Source of the DNA: Lachnospiraceae bacterium | GTDB taxonomy: Bacteria; Bacillota; Clostridia; Lachnospirales; Lachnospiraceae | Direction: 5' to 3' | Length of the DNA: 64,000 nt | Assembly: GCA_029054245.1 (NCBI GenBank) | Contig: JAIDFQ010000004.1 | Span: 1-64,000, forward strand | Shown: positions 1-8,700 of the stretch, in pieces | How the letters are laid out: each line of letters opens with the position of its first letter | Position numbering within the stretch: position 1 is the stretch's first letter | Translations under genes and position numbers: made by a program | The notes under the pieces: generated by a model | Databases searched by the model: none | What the model saw: the letters and a program-made list of their open reading frames with translations, nothing else | Told to the model about the DNA's origin: nothing

Positions 1-114
1 AATAGGCGCCGCCCGCAGATGCCGTTGCTTTTCCCACCCCTTATCCATCCTGCCCCCTTGCGGTCTGAACTGTAACTAGAAGTAAAGGGAAAGAGAAAAT
101 CTCTTATTATTTCG

Positions 115-144
115 TTGACAAAGTAATTTATGCTGTGGTACAAT
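115..144 (+). promoter_or_regulatory. Sigma-A promoter of tRNA-Thr
   Basis: TTGACA at 115-120 and TACAAT at 139-144 are separated by 18 bp, close to the vegetative consensus. The start point would fall about 25 bases before the tRNA. Bases 1-114 hold no gene I can support: two short frames run open from the window edge to stops near base 75-79, but neither is recognisable. Confidence 0.75.
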
Positions 145-176
145 ACAGTTCGGTGATGTAAAATAATGCATTGCAG

Positions 177-249
177 GCTGCTGTGGCTCAGTCGGTAGAG
201 CGTCGCATTGGTAGTGCGGAGGTCACGGGTCCGATTCCCGTCAGCAGCT
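177..249 (+). tRNA. tRNA-Thr (anticodon GGT)
   Basis: A complete cloverleaf can be drawn. The acceptor arm GCTGCTG pairs with CAGCAGC, the D arm is GCTC/GAGC, the anticodon stem TCGCA/TGCGG encloses the loop TTGGTAG (anticodon GGT), and the T arm is ACGGG/CCCGT around TCCGATT. The discriminator base is T and no CCA is encoded. A strong promoter lies just upstream. No obvious terminator separates it from the permease gene that follows. Confidence 0.95.
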
Positions 250-406
250 TTAAACTGAGAGTCCCTTGTTTTTGCCAACATCAATGAAAAGGCAGAAATT
301 TGGGATTTTTTATTTTTGTTTATTCATAATTTCCCTAGCAAATACTATGCTTACACTGATCCATCTCATAAACAATAAAACATTATTTCTTGTAGGAGAC
401 TACGAA

Positions 407-1426
407 ATGAAGGTTACAAGTACCTATACAAAAAAGAATAATGCGCTTATCCTGCTCCTTTTATGTATTCTGCTTCTGCTTACTGCCTTTGCCGGCATTT
501 TATTTGGAAGCGTCTCCATCCATCCCCGCGAAGTTCTTCATGTACTTGCTTCTAATAGCATGGATTCCACTGCTTATACGTTGATAACAGCCGTACGCAT
601 TCCCCGGGTCTTAGGCGGATGTTTTGCAGGTATAGGACTTGCCTGCGCCGGTGTCATCCTCCAGGGCGTGATGAATAATTCTCTGGCAAGTCCCAACACC
701 ATCGGCGTCAATTCCGGCTCCGGATTTGCGGTGATGCTTGCCATGATGCTGTTTCCAGCCCATTCTGACCTGTTGCCGCCTTTTGCGTTTTGTGGCGCTC
801 TTTTTACCACACTTTTCGTCTTTGCGCTTGCTTATCTGGCGGACAGCTCCCGCACTACGATCGTACTTGCGGGAATCACCATTTCCAGTTTCTTTAACGC
901 CGGAATCAATACCCTCAAGCTGCTGGATACGGAGATTTCTGTCAATCTGACCTCTTTCATGATCGGCTCCCTATCCGGTCTTACATTAAGAAAGCTCCTG
1001 CTGCCGTGTATCTGTATTCTGACAGCCTTTTGCCTGTCCCTATTTTTTGCACGGTCCTTGAATCTGTTAGGGCTTGGAGATGATATCGCCCGCTCTTTGG
1101 GGCTTAAGGTTTCCCTTGCAAGGTTCCTGCTTTTGACCCTCGCCAGCATCATGGCTGGGTGCGTGGTCAGCTATGCAGGGCTTCTTGGCTTTGTAGGATT
1201 AATCGTTCCCCATATCTGCAGACAGCTCTTCGGAAATGATGCCCGATTTCTTCTACCCTGCTCTGCTCTTCTGGGGGGCAGCTTTGTTTTGCTTTGCGAC
1301 CTTGCAGGACGGATTTTATTTGCCCCTTTTGAACTTCCTGCCGGAATTTTGATGGCATTTATAGGCGGACCGTTTTTCTTATACCTTCTGCTAAAAAAGA
1401 AAGGAGGACGCAGAATCAATGCTTGA
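407..1426 (+). CDS. FecCD-family ABC transporter permease (iron/siderophore/cobalamin type)
   Basis: Membrane-spanning subunit of a type II ABC importer for iron chelates, heme or cobalamin. The protein is about 339 residues, normal for FecCD/BtuC permeases, with roughly ten hydrophobic segments and the conserved 'GLACAGVILQGVMNN' region and C-terminal 'GLLGFVGLIVPHICR' loop that contacts the ATPase. The reading frame is open from base 266, but the ATG at 407 is preferred: it follows GTAGGAG at a good distance and starts just before the first membrane segment. It overlaps the ATPase gene by 8 bases, so the two are translationally coupled. The binding protein of the same family lies on the other strand at 3578-4531. 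Which chelate is carried cannot be read from the sequence. Confidence 0.9.
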   Translation: MKVTSTYTKKNNALILLLLCILLLLTAFAGILFGSVSIHPREVLHVLASNSMDSTAYTLITAVRIPRVLGGCFAGIGLACAGVILQGVMNNSLASPNTIGVNSGSGFAVMLAMMLFPAHSDLLPPFAFCGALFTTLFVFALAYLADSSRTTIVLAGITISSFFNAGINTLKLLDTEISVNLTSFMIGSLSGLTLRKLLLPCICILTAFCLSLFFARSLNLLGLGDDIARSLGLKVSLARFLLLTLASIMAGCVVSYAGLLGFVGLIVPHICRQLFGNDARFLLPCSALLGGSFVLLCDLAGRILFAPFELPAGILMAFIGGPFFLYLLLKKKGGRRINA

Positions 1427-2177
1427 ATACCGCAATGTATCTGTATCCTGTCAACGCACACCAATTTTGGAGGATATATCCCTATCCTTTCCCGACGGGA
1501 AAATCACTACAATCATCGGTCCCAATGGCTGCGGCAAGACCACCCTGCTGCAATGCCTTAACGGCGTATCCCGAATCACCTCTGGCAATATTCTCCTGGA
1601 TGGCGAGGATTTTCTCAAATTCTCCCCCAAAGAACGCGCCAGAAAGCTTTCCTTTCTGCCCCAGGTGCGCACAATCATCCCCACCCTGCCTGTAAAGACA
1701 CTTGTGGAGCATGGGCGCTTTCCCTATCTTGGTTTTGCGCGAAAAAAATCAAAAGAGGATATCGACCTGGTAGCAAAAGCTATGGACTTTACCCAGGTGA
1801 CACCCTATGCAGATCAATATACCGACACCCTCTCAGGAGGCACCAGACAGCGGGTCTTCTTTGCCATGACGCTTGCACAGAACTGTAACGTTATCGTGCT
1901 TGACGAACCTACCACCTATCTGGATATGCCCGCACAAAGAGATTTCATGCTTTTGCTTGATGAGCTCCGCAGGCAGAAAAAAACAATTATACTGACCCTT
2001 CATGATTTAAATCATGCCATGCAGATTTCAGATTATCTGGTTGTAATGCAGGACCGAAAAATAGCTGCCTGCGCCACTCCCGCGGAATGCCTTAGGCAGC
2101 ATATCATTGAAGAAGTATTTCATATGAACTGGAAACGCTTTGAAGATGCCGACGGAACCTACTACTTTTTTGAATAA
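1419..2177 (+). CDS. FecE/FepC-type ABC transporter ATP-binding protein
   Basis: Cytoplasmic ATPase partner of the preceding permease. Visible motifs are Walker A GPNGCGKTT, the signature LSGGTRQRV, Walker B VIVLDEPTTYLD and the H-loop histidine in TLHDLNH. At 252 residues it has the usual length of the family. The signature has Thr where Gln is usual (LSGGQ), which is common in siderophore ATPases. It ends 33 bases before the 3' end of the minus-strand siroheme synthase gene, with no clear terminator between the two convergent units. Confidence 0.92.
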   Translation: MLEYRNVSVSCQRTPILEDISLSFPDGKITTIIGPNGCGKTTLLQCLNGVSRITSGNILLDGEDFLKFSPKERARKLSFLPQVRTIIPTLPVKTLVEHGRFPYLGFARKKSKEDIDLVAKAMDFTQVTPYADQYTDTLSGGTRQRVFFAMTLAQNCNVIVLDEPTTYLDMPAQRDFMLLLDELRRQKKTIILTLHDLNHAMQISDYLVVMQDRKIAACATPAECLRQHIIEEVFHMNWKRFEDADGTYYFFE

Positions 2178-2210
2178 GATATACCTACCGCACTTATGGC
2201 TTTTCTCTGC

Positions 2211-3554
2211 TCACTGATTGCAAAGATGAAGCTCTGCACATGCTCCAATTACGATCACCGCTGGTGTTTCCATCTTTTCCCTTCTGACTTTTTCTGCAAT
2301 ATCTGCAAGCGTTCCACGCACGGTCTGCAGACTTCCGTCAAAATTCCCGTGCACCACCGCCGCAGGCGTTTCCGGTTTTTTGCCATGCTGCATCAATTCC
2401 TGCGCAATCTCTTCCAAATGTGTAAATGCCATCAGAAAGACCAGCGTTCCCTGAAGAGACGCCAGTGCTTTCACCTCTCTTAAAAACCCCTCTCCCTCAT
2501 CTGACGCATGTCCCGTTATGACATGGAAATCTCTGCTCAATCCCCGGTGGGTCACTGGAATCCCTGCTGCTGCCGGAAGTGCAATGGCGGAAGTAACTCC
2601 GGGAATTACCCTGACCTTGATTCCCTCTTTCTTAAGCGCCAAAATTTCTTCGCCGCCCCGCCCAAAGACAAATGGATCACCGCCTTTTAATCTTACCACC
2701 CGTTTTCCCTGCTTTGCCCTTTCCGTCAACAGTGCATTTATCCTTTCCTGGGGCATACTGTGCTTTCCGCTCCGCTTTCCCACATAAATCCTCTCACAAC
2801 TCTCCGCCGCATGTGCAATCAGTCTATCATCCAGCAGATCATCATACACCAGCACCTGTGCATGGCGCAACGCATTAAGCCCCCGTACAGTTATCAGATC
2901 AAATGATCCGCAGCCTGCTCCCACCAGCGTGACACTGCCTGCTTGCTCTTGTTTCTCCAAAAGGCTTTTTTCCTCATCCTCCGTAAGTGGACTTCCCTTT
3001 TCCATACAAAGATCAGCCGCTTCTTTCAGGAATACGCAGCGCCTGTCTGTATCTGGAATCTGTTCCTTCGCGTATTCCCGGAGCTGTCCTAAATAATCTA
3101 GGATTTCTTCTATCTGGCAGGGAATTGCCATCGCTGTCTGGCTCCTTAACGCTGATGCCACTTGGGGGCTTGCCCCCTGCGTCGAAATGCCGATGGTCAG
3201 TTTTCCTTCCTTCACCAGAGATGGGAACACAAATCCGCATGCTTGTCTGTCATCCACAACGTTTACCAGAAGATTTCTTTCCCTGCCAAGTGCTGCCGCA
3301 TGTGCATTCACCTCTGGGTCATCTGACGCTGCAATTACAAACATAACGCCATCAAGGTCCTCTTCCTTGAAGGTGCGCTGCTTACAGGCAATGGCTGGAT
3401 TTTCCAATAGCTCTGGCAGAATGAAAGGCGCAACGACTGTAAGCTTAGGCGCAAAGGGCAGCAATTTTCCCACTTTCCAGGCTGCCACGCCGCCTCCTCC
3501 TATGACCAGTCCTTTTTTTCCCTCTATATCCATAAAAAAAGGAAAATATTCCAT
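2211..3554 (-). CDS. cysG: Siroheme synthase, CysG-like fusion (precorrin-2 dehydrogenase + uroporphyrinogen-III C-methyltransferase)
   Basis: A two-domain protein of 447 residues in the order of CysG. Residues 1 to about 205 form the dehydrogenase/ferrochelatase half (NAD-binding GLVIGGGGVAAWK, VNVVDD, and the STQGASP region). Residues about 210-447 form the SAM-dependent methyltransferase half (VTLVGAGCGSFDLIT, RLKGGDPFVFGRGGEE, VIPGVTSA, PVTHRG). Together these convert uroporphyrinogen III through precorrin-2 towards siroheme, or feed cobalamin synthesis. The gene lies 23 bases downstream of the FecB-type binding protein, so tetrapyrrole synthesis and metal/chelate uptake appear linked. 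Whether the first half keeps ferrochelatase activity is not visible. Confidence 0.92.
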   Translation of the reverse strand: MEYFPFFMDIEGKKGLVIGGGGVAAWKVGKLLPFAPKLTVVAPFILPELLENPAIACKQRTFKEEDLDGVMFVIAASDDPEVNAHAAALGRERNLLVNVVDDRQACGFVFPSLVKEGKLTIGISTQGASPQVASALRSQTAMAIPCQIEEILDYLGQLREYAKEQIPDTDRRCVFLKEAADLCMEKGSPLTEDEEKSLLEKQEQAGSVTLVGAGCGSFDLITVRGLNALRHAQVLVYDDLLDDRLIAHAAESCERIYVGKRSGKHSMPQERINALLTERAKQGKRVVRLKGGDPFVFGRGGEEILALKKEGIKVRVIPGVTSAIALPAAAGIPVTHRGLSRDFHVITGHASDEGEGFLREVKALASLQGTLVFLMAFTHLEEIAQELMQHGKKPETPAAVVHGNFDGSLQTVRGTLADIAEKVRREKMETPAVIVIGACAELHLCNQ

Positions 3555-3577
3555 CTTCCATTTCCTCTCTTTCCTCT

Positions 3578-4531
3578 TTACTTAGCCGGATAAAGAATAT
3601 CTGCCAGCCCTTTATACGCTTCTCCCCATTTTGCATTTGGCTTTAAATTATACAAACGTTTATCCAACAAATGATAGTTTCCTTCCTTTACCGCACTTAG
3701 GGAGGACCATGCCGGATTTGACAAAAGCATTTCCTCCACGTTCTGCATTGCCGCCTCTTGATTGTTTCCTTGGATTGTCACAAAAATATAATCGGGATCT
3801 GCCGCAATAATTGCTTCCATGCTAAGATCCTCCAAAAGCGTCTGATCACTATCTGCAATGTTGACACACCCAAGATCCGAAAGCATTTCTCCGCATACAT
3901 TTCCCTCACTTCCCTTTGCCTTTACACTGGATGAGGAGGCACGCAAAAACAACACCTTCGGTACACTGCCGTCAATTCGTTCTCTCGTCTTCTTAATCTG
4001 TTCCTGTACTTTGAGACCATTTTCCTCATATAAGTCTCTTCTCCCTGTTATCTGTGTACAGATATCCAGCATATGAAGATATTCCTCAAAATTTGAGACT
4101 GCAAAATAAGCTGTCGGTATCCCTGCCTGCTTCAGAATCTCTTCCACCTCAAGATCCGCATCCGTATTGGCGCTTGCAAGCACCAGATCTGGCTGGGATG
4201 CAATCAGTTTTTCAACATCGGGCTCCTGAATACTCCCCAGATTCACCACATCCTCGCCCAAAGGAAGATGCAGGCTTTCCCATGAATCATTGGCTGCGGC
4301 GGTCACCGTTCCTCCCGCTAAAAGCCATATATCCGTAAAGCTTCCAATCAGCGCCGCCACTCGCTTAGGCTCCCTGACCGTTACCTCCCGCCCCAGATCG
4401 TCGATAAAAGAAAAGGTGCCTTCGCGCTGCGCATCTTCTCCGCTTTCCATCGTCTGGGTGTTTCCGCATCCATTTATGAATAGCAGCATCACCAAAAGTC
4501 CTGCTGTAAATAGCTTTCCCAATATTCTCAT
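3578..4531 (-). CDS. FecB/BtuF-type ABC transporter substrate-binding lipoprotein
   Basis: Extracytoplasmic binding protein of the iron-chelate/cobalamin family. The first 24 residues are a lipoprotein signal ending in a lipobox (FINGC). The typical opening 'FIDDLGREVTVREPKRVAAL' and 'LIASQPDLVLA' follow. An in-frame ATG lies 18 bases further upstream, but the one at 4531 is chosen because GGGGAG precedes it and it gives a clean signal peptide. The gene overlaps the thiamine pyrophosphokinase gene by 4 bases (ATGA). It presumably serves the permease/ATPase pair on the plus strand; that pairing is inferred. Confidence 0.88.
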   Translation of the reverse strand: MRILGKLFTAGLLVMLLFINGCGNTQTMESGEDAQREGTFSFIDDLGREVTVREPKRVAALIGSFTDIWLLAGGTVTAAANDSWESLHLPLGEDVVNLGSIQEPDVEKLIASQPDLVLASANTDADLEVEEILKQAGIPTAYFAVSNFEEYLHMLDICTQITGRRDLYEENGLKVQEQIKKTRERIDGSVPKVLFLRASSSSVKAKGSEGNVCGEMLSDLGCVNIADSDQTLLEDLSMEAIIAADPDYIFVTIQGNNQEAAMQNVEEMLLSNPAWSSLSAVKEGNYHLLDKRLYNLKPNAKWGEAYKGLADILYPAK

Positions 4532-5148
4532 TGCTCCCCTGCCTCCCAAATCAACAGCAAAGTACCTTTTTTTACTGCAACTCTGCTTTCTTTTCCTATA
4601 AATTCATTGCTCACGCCCACAGGATACTCTTTCCTTAAAACAGCATTGTTTAATGCATACTTAAGCCCCTCCTCAAAAACGCCTTCCGCCTTTTCTCCAA
4701 GACAGAACACAGAAAGGAACCCTTTTTCCTCCACGCCAAATCGAATCTCTTCATTACAAATGACACGATACCAGGAACGCTCTCCTATCAAGATTCCCTT
4801 TGCCCCTTTTCCGGCAAGATCTGTCAACAGCTGAATATTAGCGATGGTATGGGAAATCCGTCCTCCTGTACCTCCATAGATCACAAATTCATGGTACCCG
4901 CGCTTTAATCCTTCCCCCACTGCCCAACCGGTATCTGTATCATCCTTTTCGGGCTTTAGGCGGACTACACCCGGATGCTCCGGCACATAGGAAAGGGAAT
5001 CGAAATCCCCCACCACTAAATCTGTCCTGATTCCTCTTTTAAGGCAGGCATCATACCCTCCGTCACAGGCAATCACCAAGTCTTCTTCTGTAGGATAAAA
5101 CTCTCCGGCTCCGAACTCTCCGGCTCCAATAATATAGCAGATTCCCAT
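4528..5148 (-). CDS. thiN: Thiamine pyrophosphokinase
   Basis: Transfers pyrophosphate from ATP to thiamine to make thiamine diphosphate. The family motifs are present: IACDGGYDA, DLVVGDFDS, the acidic EKDDTDT and GGTGGRISHT. The start at 5148 (MGICY) is preferred over one 21 bases upstream because TAGGAG precedes it and the regulator gene ends at 5151. It is about 206 residues, the usual length. Its position between a TetR-type regulator and a chelate-binding protein is not the common ribosomal-biogenesis context of thiN in Firmicutes. Confidence 0.9.
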   Translation of the reverse strand: MGICYIIGAGEFGAGEFYPTEEDLVIACDGGYDACLKRGIRTDLVVGDFDSLSYVPEHPGVVRLKPEKDDTDTGWAVGEGLKRGYHEFVIYGGTGGRISHTIANIQLLTDLAGKGAKGILIGERSWYRVICNEEIRFGVEEKGFLSVFCLGEKAEGVFEEGLKYALNNAVLRKEYPVGVSNEFIGKESRVAVKKGTLLLIWEAGEQ

Positions 5149-5150
5149 GA

Positions 5151-5786
5151 TTATGCTCCTATCATACATGACTTGAAATTTTCTATTTCACTTCTGACAT
5201 TCCTGCAAAGCAGCGCCCGCATAGCGCCGCTCTCTAAATGCAATTCATTTTTTGCGCCAAACTGATAGATGGCAAAGCAGATGATTTTGGAAAGAACCAT
5301 CATCGTCAGATACTCCTTCTCCTCCCCCGTCAGTCCTTTTGCATCTCTCATCTCATCCTCTATGAGCATGCGTATCATATCCATAATCAAAATTTCATCT
5401 TCCCTTTTTGTCCTGACCATTTCCCGCAATTTAGCGCTGATCGCTGAATGATCCATCAAAACATGCAACGCACGAAAAAAACAGTTGGTATTTGCAAAGT
5501 GTTCTTCCATATCCATCAAAATGAAGTTGAACTTTGCACATAGATCCTTCTCCTGCTCAAAGCGCCTGCACAGATTCTGACAGGCGTTTTTCATCTCATA
5601 GAAAAGCGCCCCAGCAATCATTTCTTCTTTGTTAGAAAAATACTCATAAGCAGTACCCTTTCCAATCCCAGCCTTTGCAGTTATCTCCGCAACTGTCAGA
5701 TTATTCAAATCTGCTCCTTCCGTAAACAGTTCGATGACCGCCTGATATACAGCCGTCATCTTAGGTGATATTCCTGTACCGCCCAT
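5151..5786 (-). CDS. TetR-family transcriptional regulator
   Basis: A 211-residue protein. The N-terminal helix-turn-helix spans about residues 26-50 (LTVAEITAKAGIGKGTAYEYFSNKEE), the strongest TetR signature; the C-terminal part is an all-helical ligand domain of unknown specificity. It begins 3 bases after the RND transporter stop codon, so the two form one transcript. The natural model is that it represses the RND operon, probably through the palindrome at 10178-10195, and responds to a transported compound. That control is inferred. Confidence 0.9.
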   Translation of the reverse strand: MGGTGISPKMTAVYQAVIELFTEGADLNNLTVAEITAKAGIGKGTAYEYFSNKEEMIAGALFYEMKNACQNLCRRFEQEKDLCAKFNFILMDMEEHFANTNCFFRALHVLMDHSAISAKLREMVRTKREDEILIMDMIRMLIEDEMRDAKGLTGEEKEYLTMMVLSKIICFAIYQFGAKNELHLESGAMRALLCRNVRSEIENFKSCMIGA

Positions 5787-5789
5787 GGC

Positions 5790-8700
5790 TTACTCCTCCC
5801 CCGTTTCTTCTTCTGCCTTCTGCTGCGCCTTCTTTTTCAAAAGCTCTTTCAATCCGCCGCCCTTTCTTTCCTTTTCTTTTTCCTCCCTGGAAAAAATATC
5901 GTAAATACAGGGAATTACGACCAAAGTAAGCAATGTACCATAGGTCAGTCCTCCAATGGTCACGACCGCCATCGGTTTTGCCAGCTCAGAACCCATATCC
6001 TTACTGAAAACCATGGTACACAATGCCAGAATCGTAGTCAGCGCCGTCATGAGCACAGGACGCAGCCTGGTCCTTCCAGCCGTAAGAATCGCCTCTCTTT
6101 TTTCCATGCCTTCCCCGCGAAGCTGGTTCATATAATCCACAAGCACAATACCATTATTGACGATAATACCGGAAAGCATTACAAACCCGATCAGCGCGAT
6201 TACACTAAGTTCGCTTCCGCTGACAACAAGCCCCAGAAAACCGCCGGTAAAGGCAAGGGGAATGGTGAACATGATGATAAACGGCGAAAGCAGGGACTGG
6301 AACTGGGCAACCATGATCAGATACATAAAAATCAGCGCCAGAATCAACATTAAGTACAGCTGTTCCATAGCGTCCGTGATGGTTTCATTTTCACCGCTCA
6401 TCACCAGCGAATAACCCGCAGGCACATTGTAATGTGCCAATTTCCGCTCTAATGCATCCGACACCAGCCCCACATTATAGCCTTCTGCAATCTCTGCCGA
6501 CACGGCAATATATCGGTTCTGATCGGTCCTGTTTACCGCTTTCGGCGAAATCGTATCCTGAAAAATTGCAACATCCGACAACGGTACCTTTTCTTTGGTT
6601 CCGTCCTTCCTTGTGCAATCCAGTTCGATCTGCTTTGCCAATCTTCTGGTCAGTTCCATATCTCCGGCATGCTTCACGTAAATGCTGTACTCCGCTTCCT
6701 GCGCCTCCAATGTCGTTGCGCTTGAAGCTTCCTCTAATTTTGCATAGACCTGTTGGAATATCTCTGCAACCGTCAATCCATATTCCATTGCCTTGTCTCT
6801 GTCGATGATGACACGCATCTCTCCTGTAGATTCCTCCAGACCGTCAGACACATTGGCTGTTCCCTCCACGCCTTCAACAATCCTTGCAATATCAGAAGCA
6901 ATTTCCTGAAGCTTATCAATATCACGCCCTCTCACTTCCACGGTAATGCCGCTGCCACCCATAGCACTCATATCCATGGAGGATGTGTCAATGACGATTT
7001 CCGCTTCTTCTGCCTCGCAAATATCGCTCATCTCTTCCATGATTTCGTCTGCAATCACATCATTAGATTTCTTCTTGTCCCGGTTTAAGGTGACATAAAT
7101 CATGGTCTCATTGGTCGCCGTATTTCCGCCTCCTGTGAGCATGGTCAAAGAGGAGGTGCTTGCCATTGCGCCTACATCTGAAATCTCCTCCCGCGCCATC
7201 AGCCGCTTTACCACCTCATCCGTCACCTGTGCCGTCTCCTCAAGAGGGGTATCTTTCGGCAGCGTAACGGTGATGGTAAACTGGGTGCTGTCCATATCCG
7301 GCATGAACGCGGTTCCCTTTGCATAAGATGCCACAGCGCTTGCTGCCAGGAATACAATCACAAGGATGAGCACCACCGGCTTAAACCGGAGCGCCATCTG
7401 CAACAGCTTATCATACCCCTTCATCAGACCAGTAAAAATCTTTCCATCCGTCTGTTCCTTTGTCCTTACCAATACCTTAGAGGACATTGCCGGCACCACC
7501 GTGAGCGCTATCACAAGACTTGCCAGCAGGGAATAGGCTATGGTCAATCCCATATCCACAAACAGCTGTCTCGTAATGCCTTCTGTAAATACAATAGGCA
7601 GAAATACACATACCGTGGTAAGGGTCGATGCCATGATAGCCCCTGCAACTTCCCCGGCGCCTTTTATCGCCGCTTCCTTCGCTGAATATCCCAAATTTCG
7701 CATTCGATAGATATTTTCGATTACCACAATAGAATTATCCACCAGCATACCGATTCCCAAAGCAAGCCCTGACAAAGATATGACATTCAGCGTCACGTTG
7801 CTGAAATACATGCAGACAATCGCCGTAACAAGACTGATCGGGATGGAGCAGGCGATAACCGCTGTGGGCCTTAAATCCTTTAGGAACAAGATTAGGATTA
7901 AGATCGCCAACACAGCGCCAAAAAGGATATTGTTAATAATAGAATCCATCACAAGATCAATGTAAATCCCCTGATCCATCAGGGTAATAAGCATCAGATC
8001 TTCATTCTCTTCCATCAGCTCATGAAACTTGTCAAGGATCTTATCCGAAACATCCCCTGTGGAATAACCTGTCTGCTTCTGGATCGTCACCATGATTCCC
8101 GGCGCCCCGTTAACATTTGCATAGATATCCCCTTTATTGTCCGTCATGAATACATCTGCCACATCCTCTAAGGTAATGATATCCACACCTTCCATTTCAA
8201 GATTTAAGAGCGGCATTTTCTTCAGTTCTTCCACATCCTCTGGCTTATCCCCCACACGAATCAGGAAAGAGATTCCCTCCTCCGTCACATAACCCGCAGG
8301 CATGGAAAAGTTCTGTGCCTGAAGCAGAGCCTCTATCGTATCTACCGTCAGAATACTGTTCATATCTGCCTTATTATAAGCGTCTTCTCTGCCTTCCTCT
8401 AGCTGCTCTTCCCCTTCTTTGATCTTCTCTAAGGCATCCGCCAGCTGTTTTGCAGTATCGTTCAACTGTTTCTCCCCATCCCTGATCTGCTCCCAGCCGG
8501 AATTGATCTGCTCCTGTCCGCTTTCCAACTGTTTTTCTCCTGATTCCAGTTGTTTTTCACTTGCCTCAAGCTGTGCCTTTGCCAGATTCATCTGCAATTC
8601 TCCAAGGCTGATGGTGGTCTGTGCATTGGCAATCTCCGTCGCCGCTTTCATATTGCCGATATACAATTGACTCAGCGCACTATCGAGCAGGGCAATGTTG

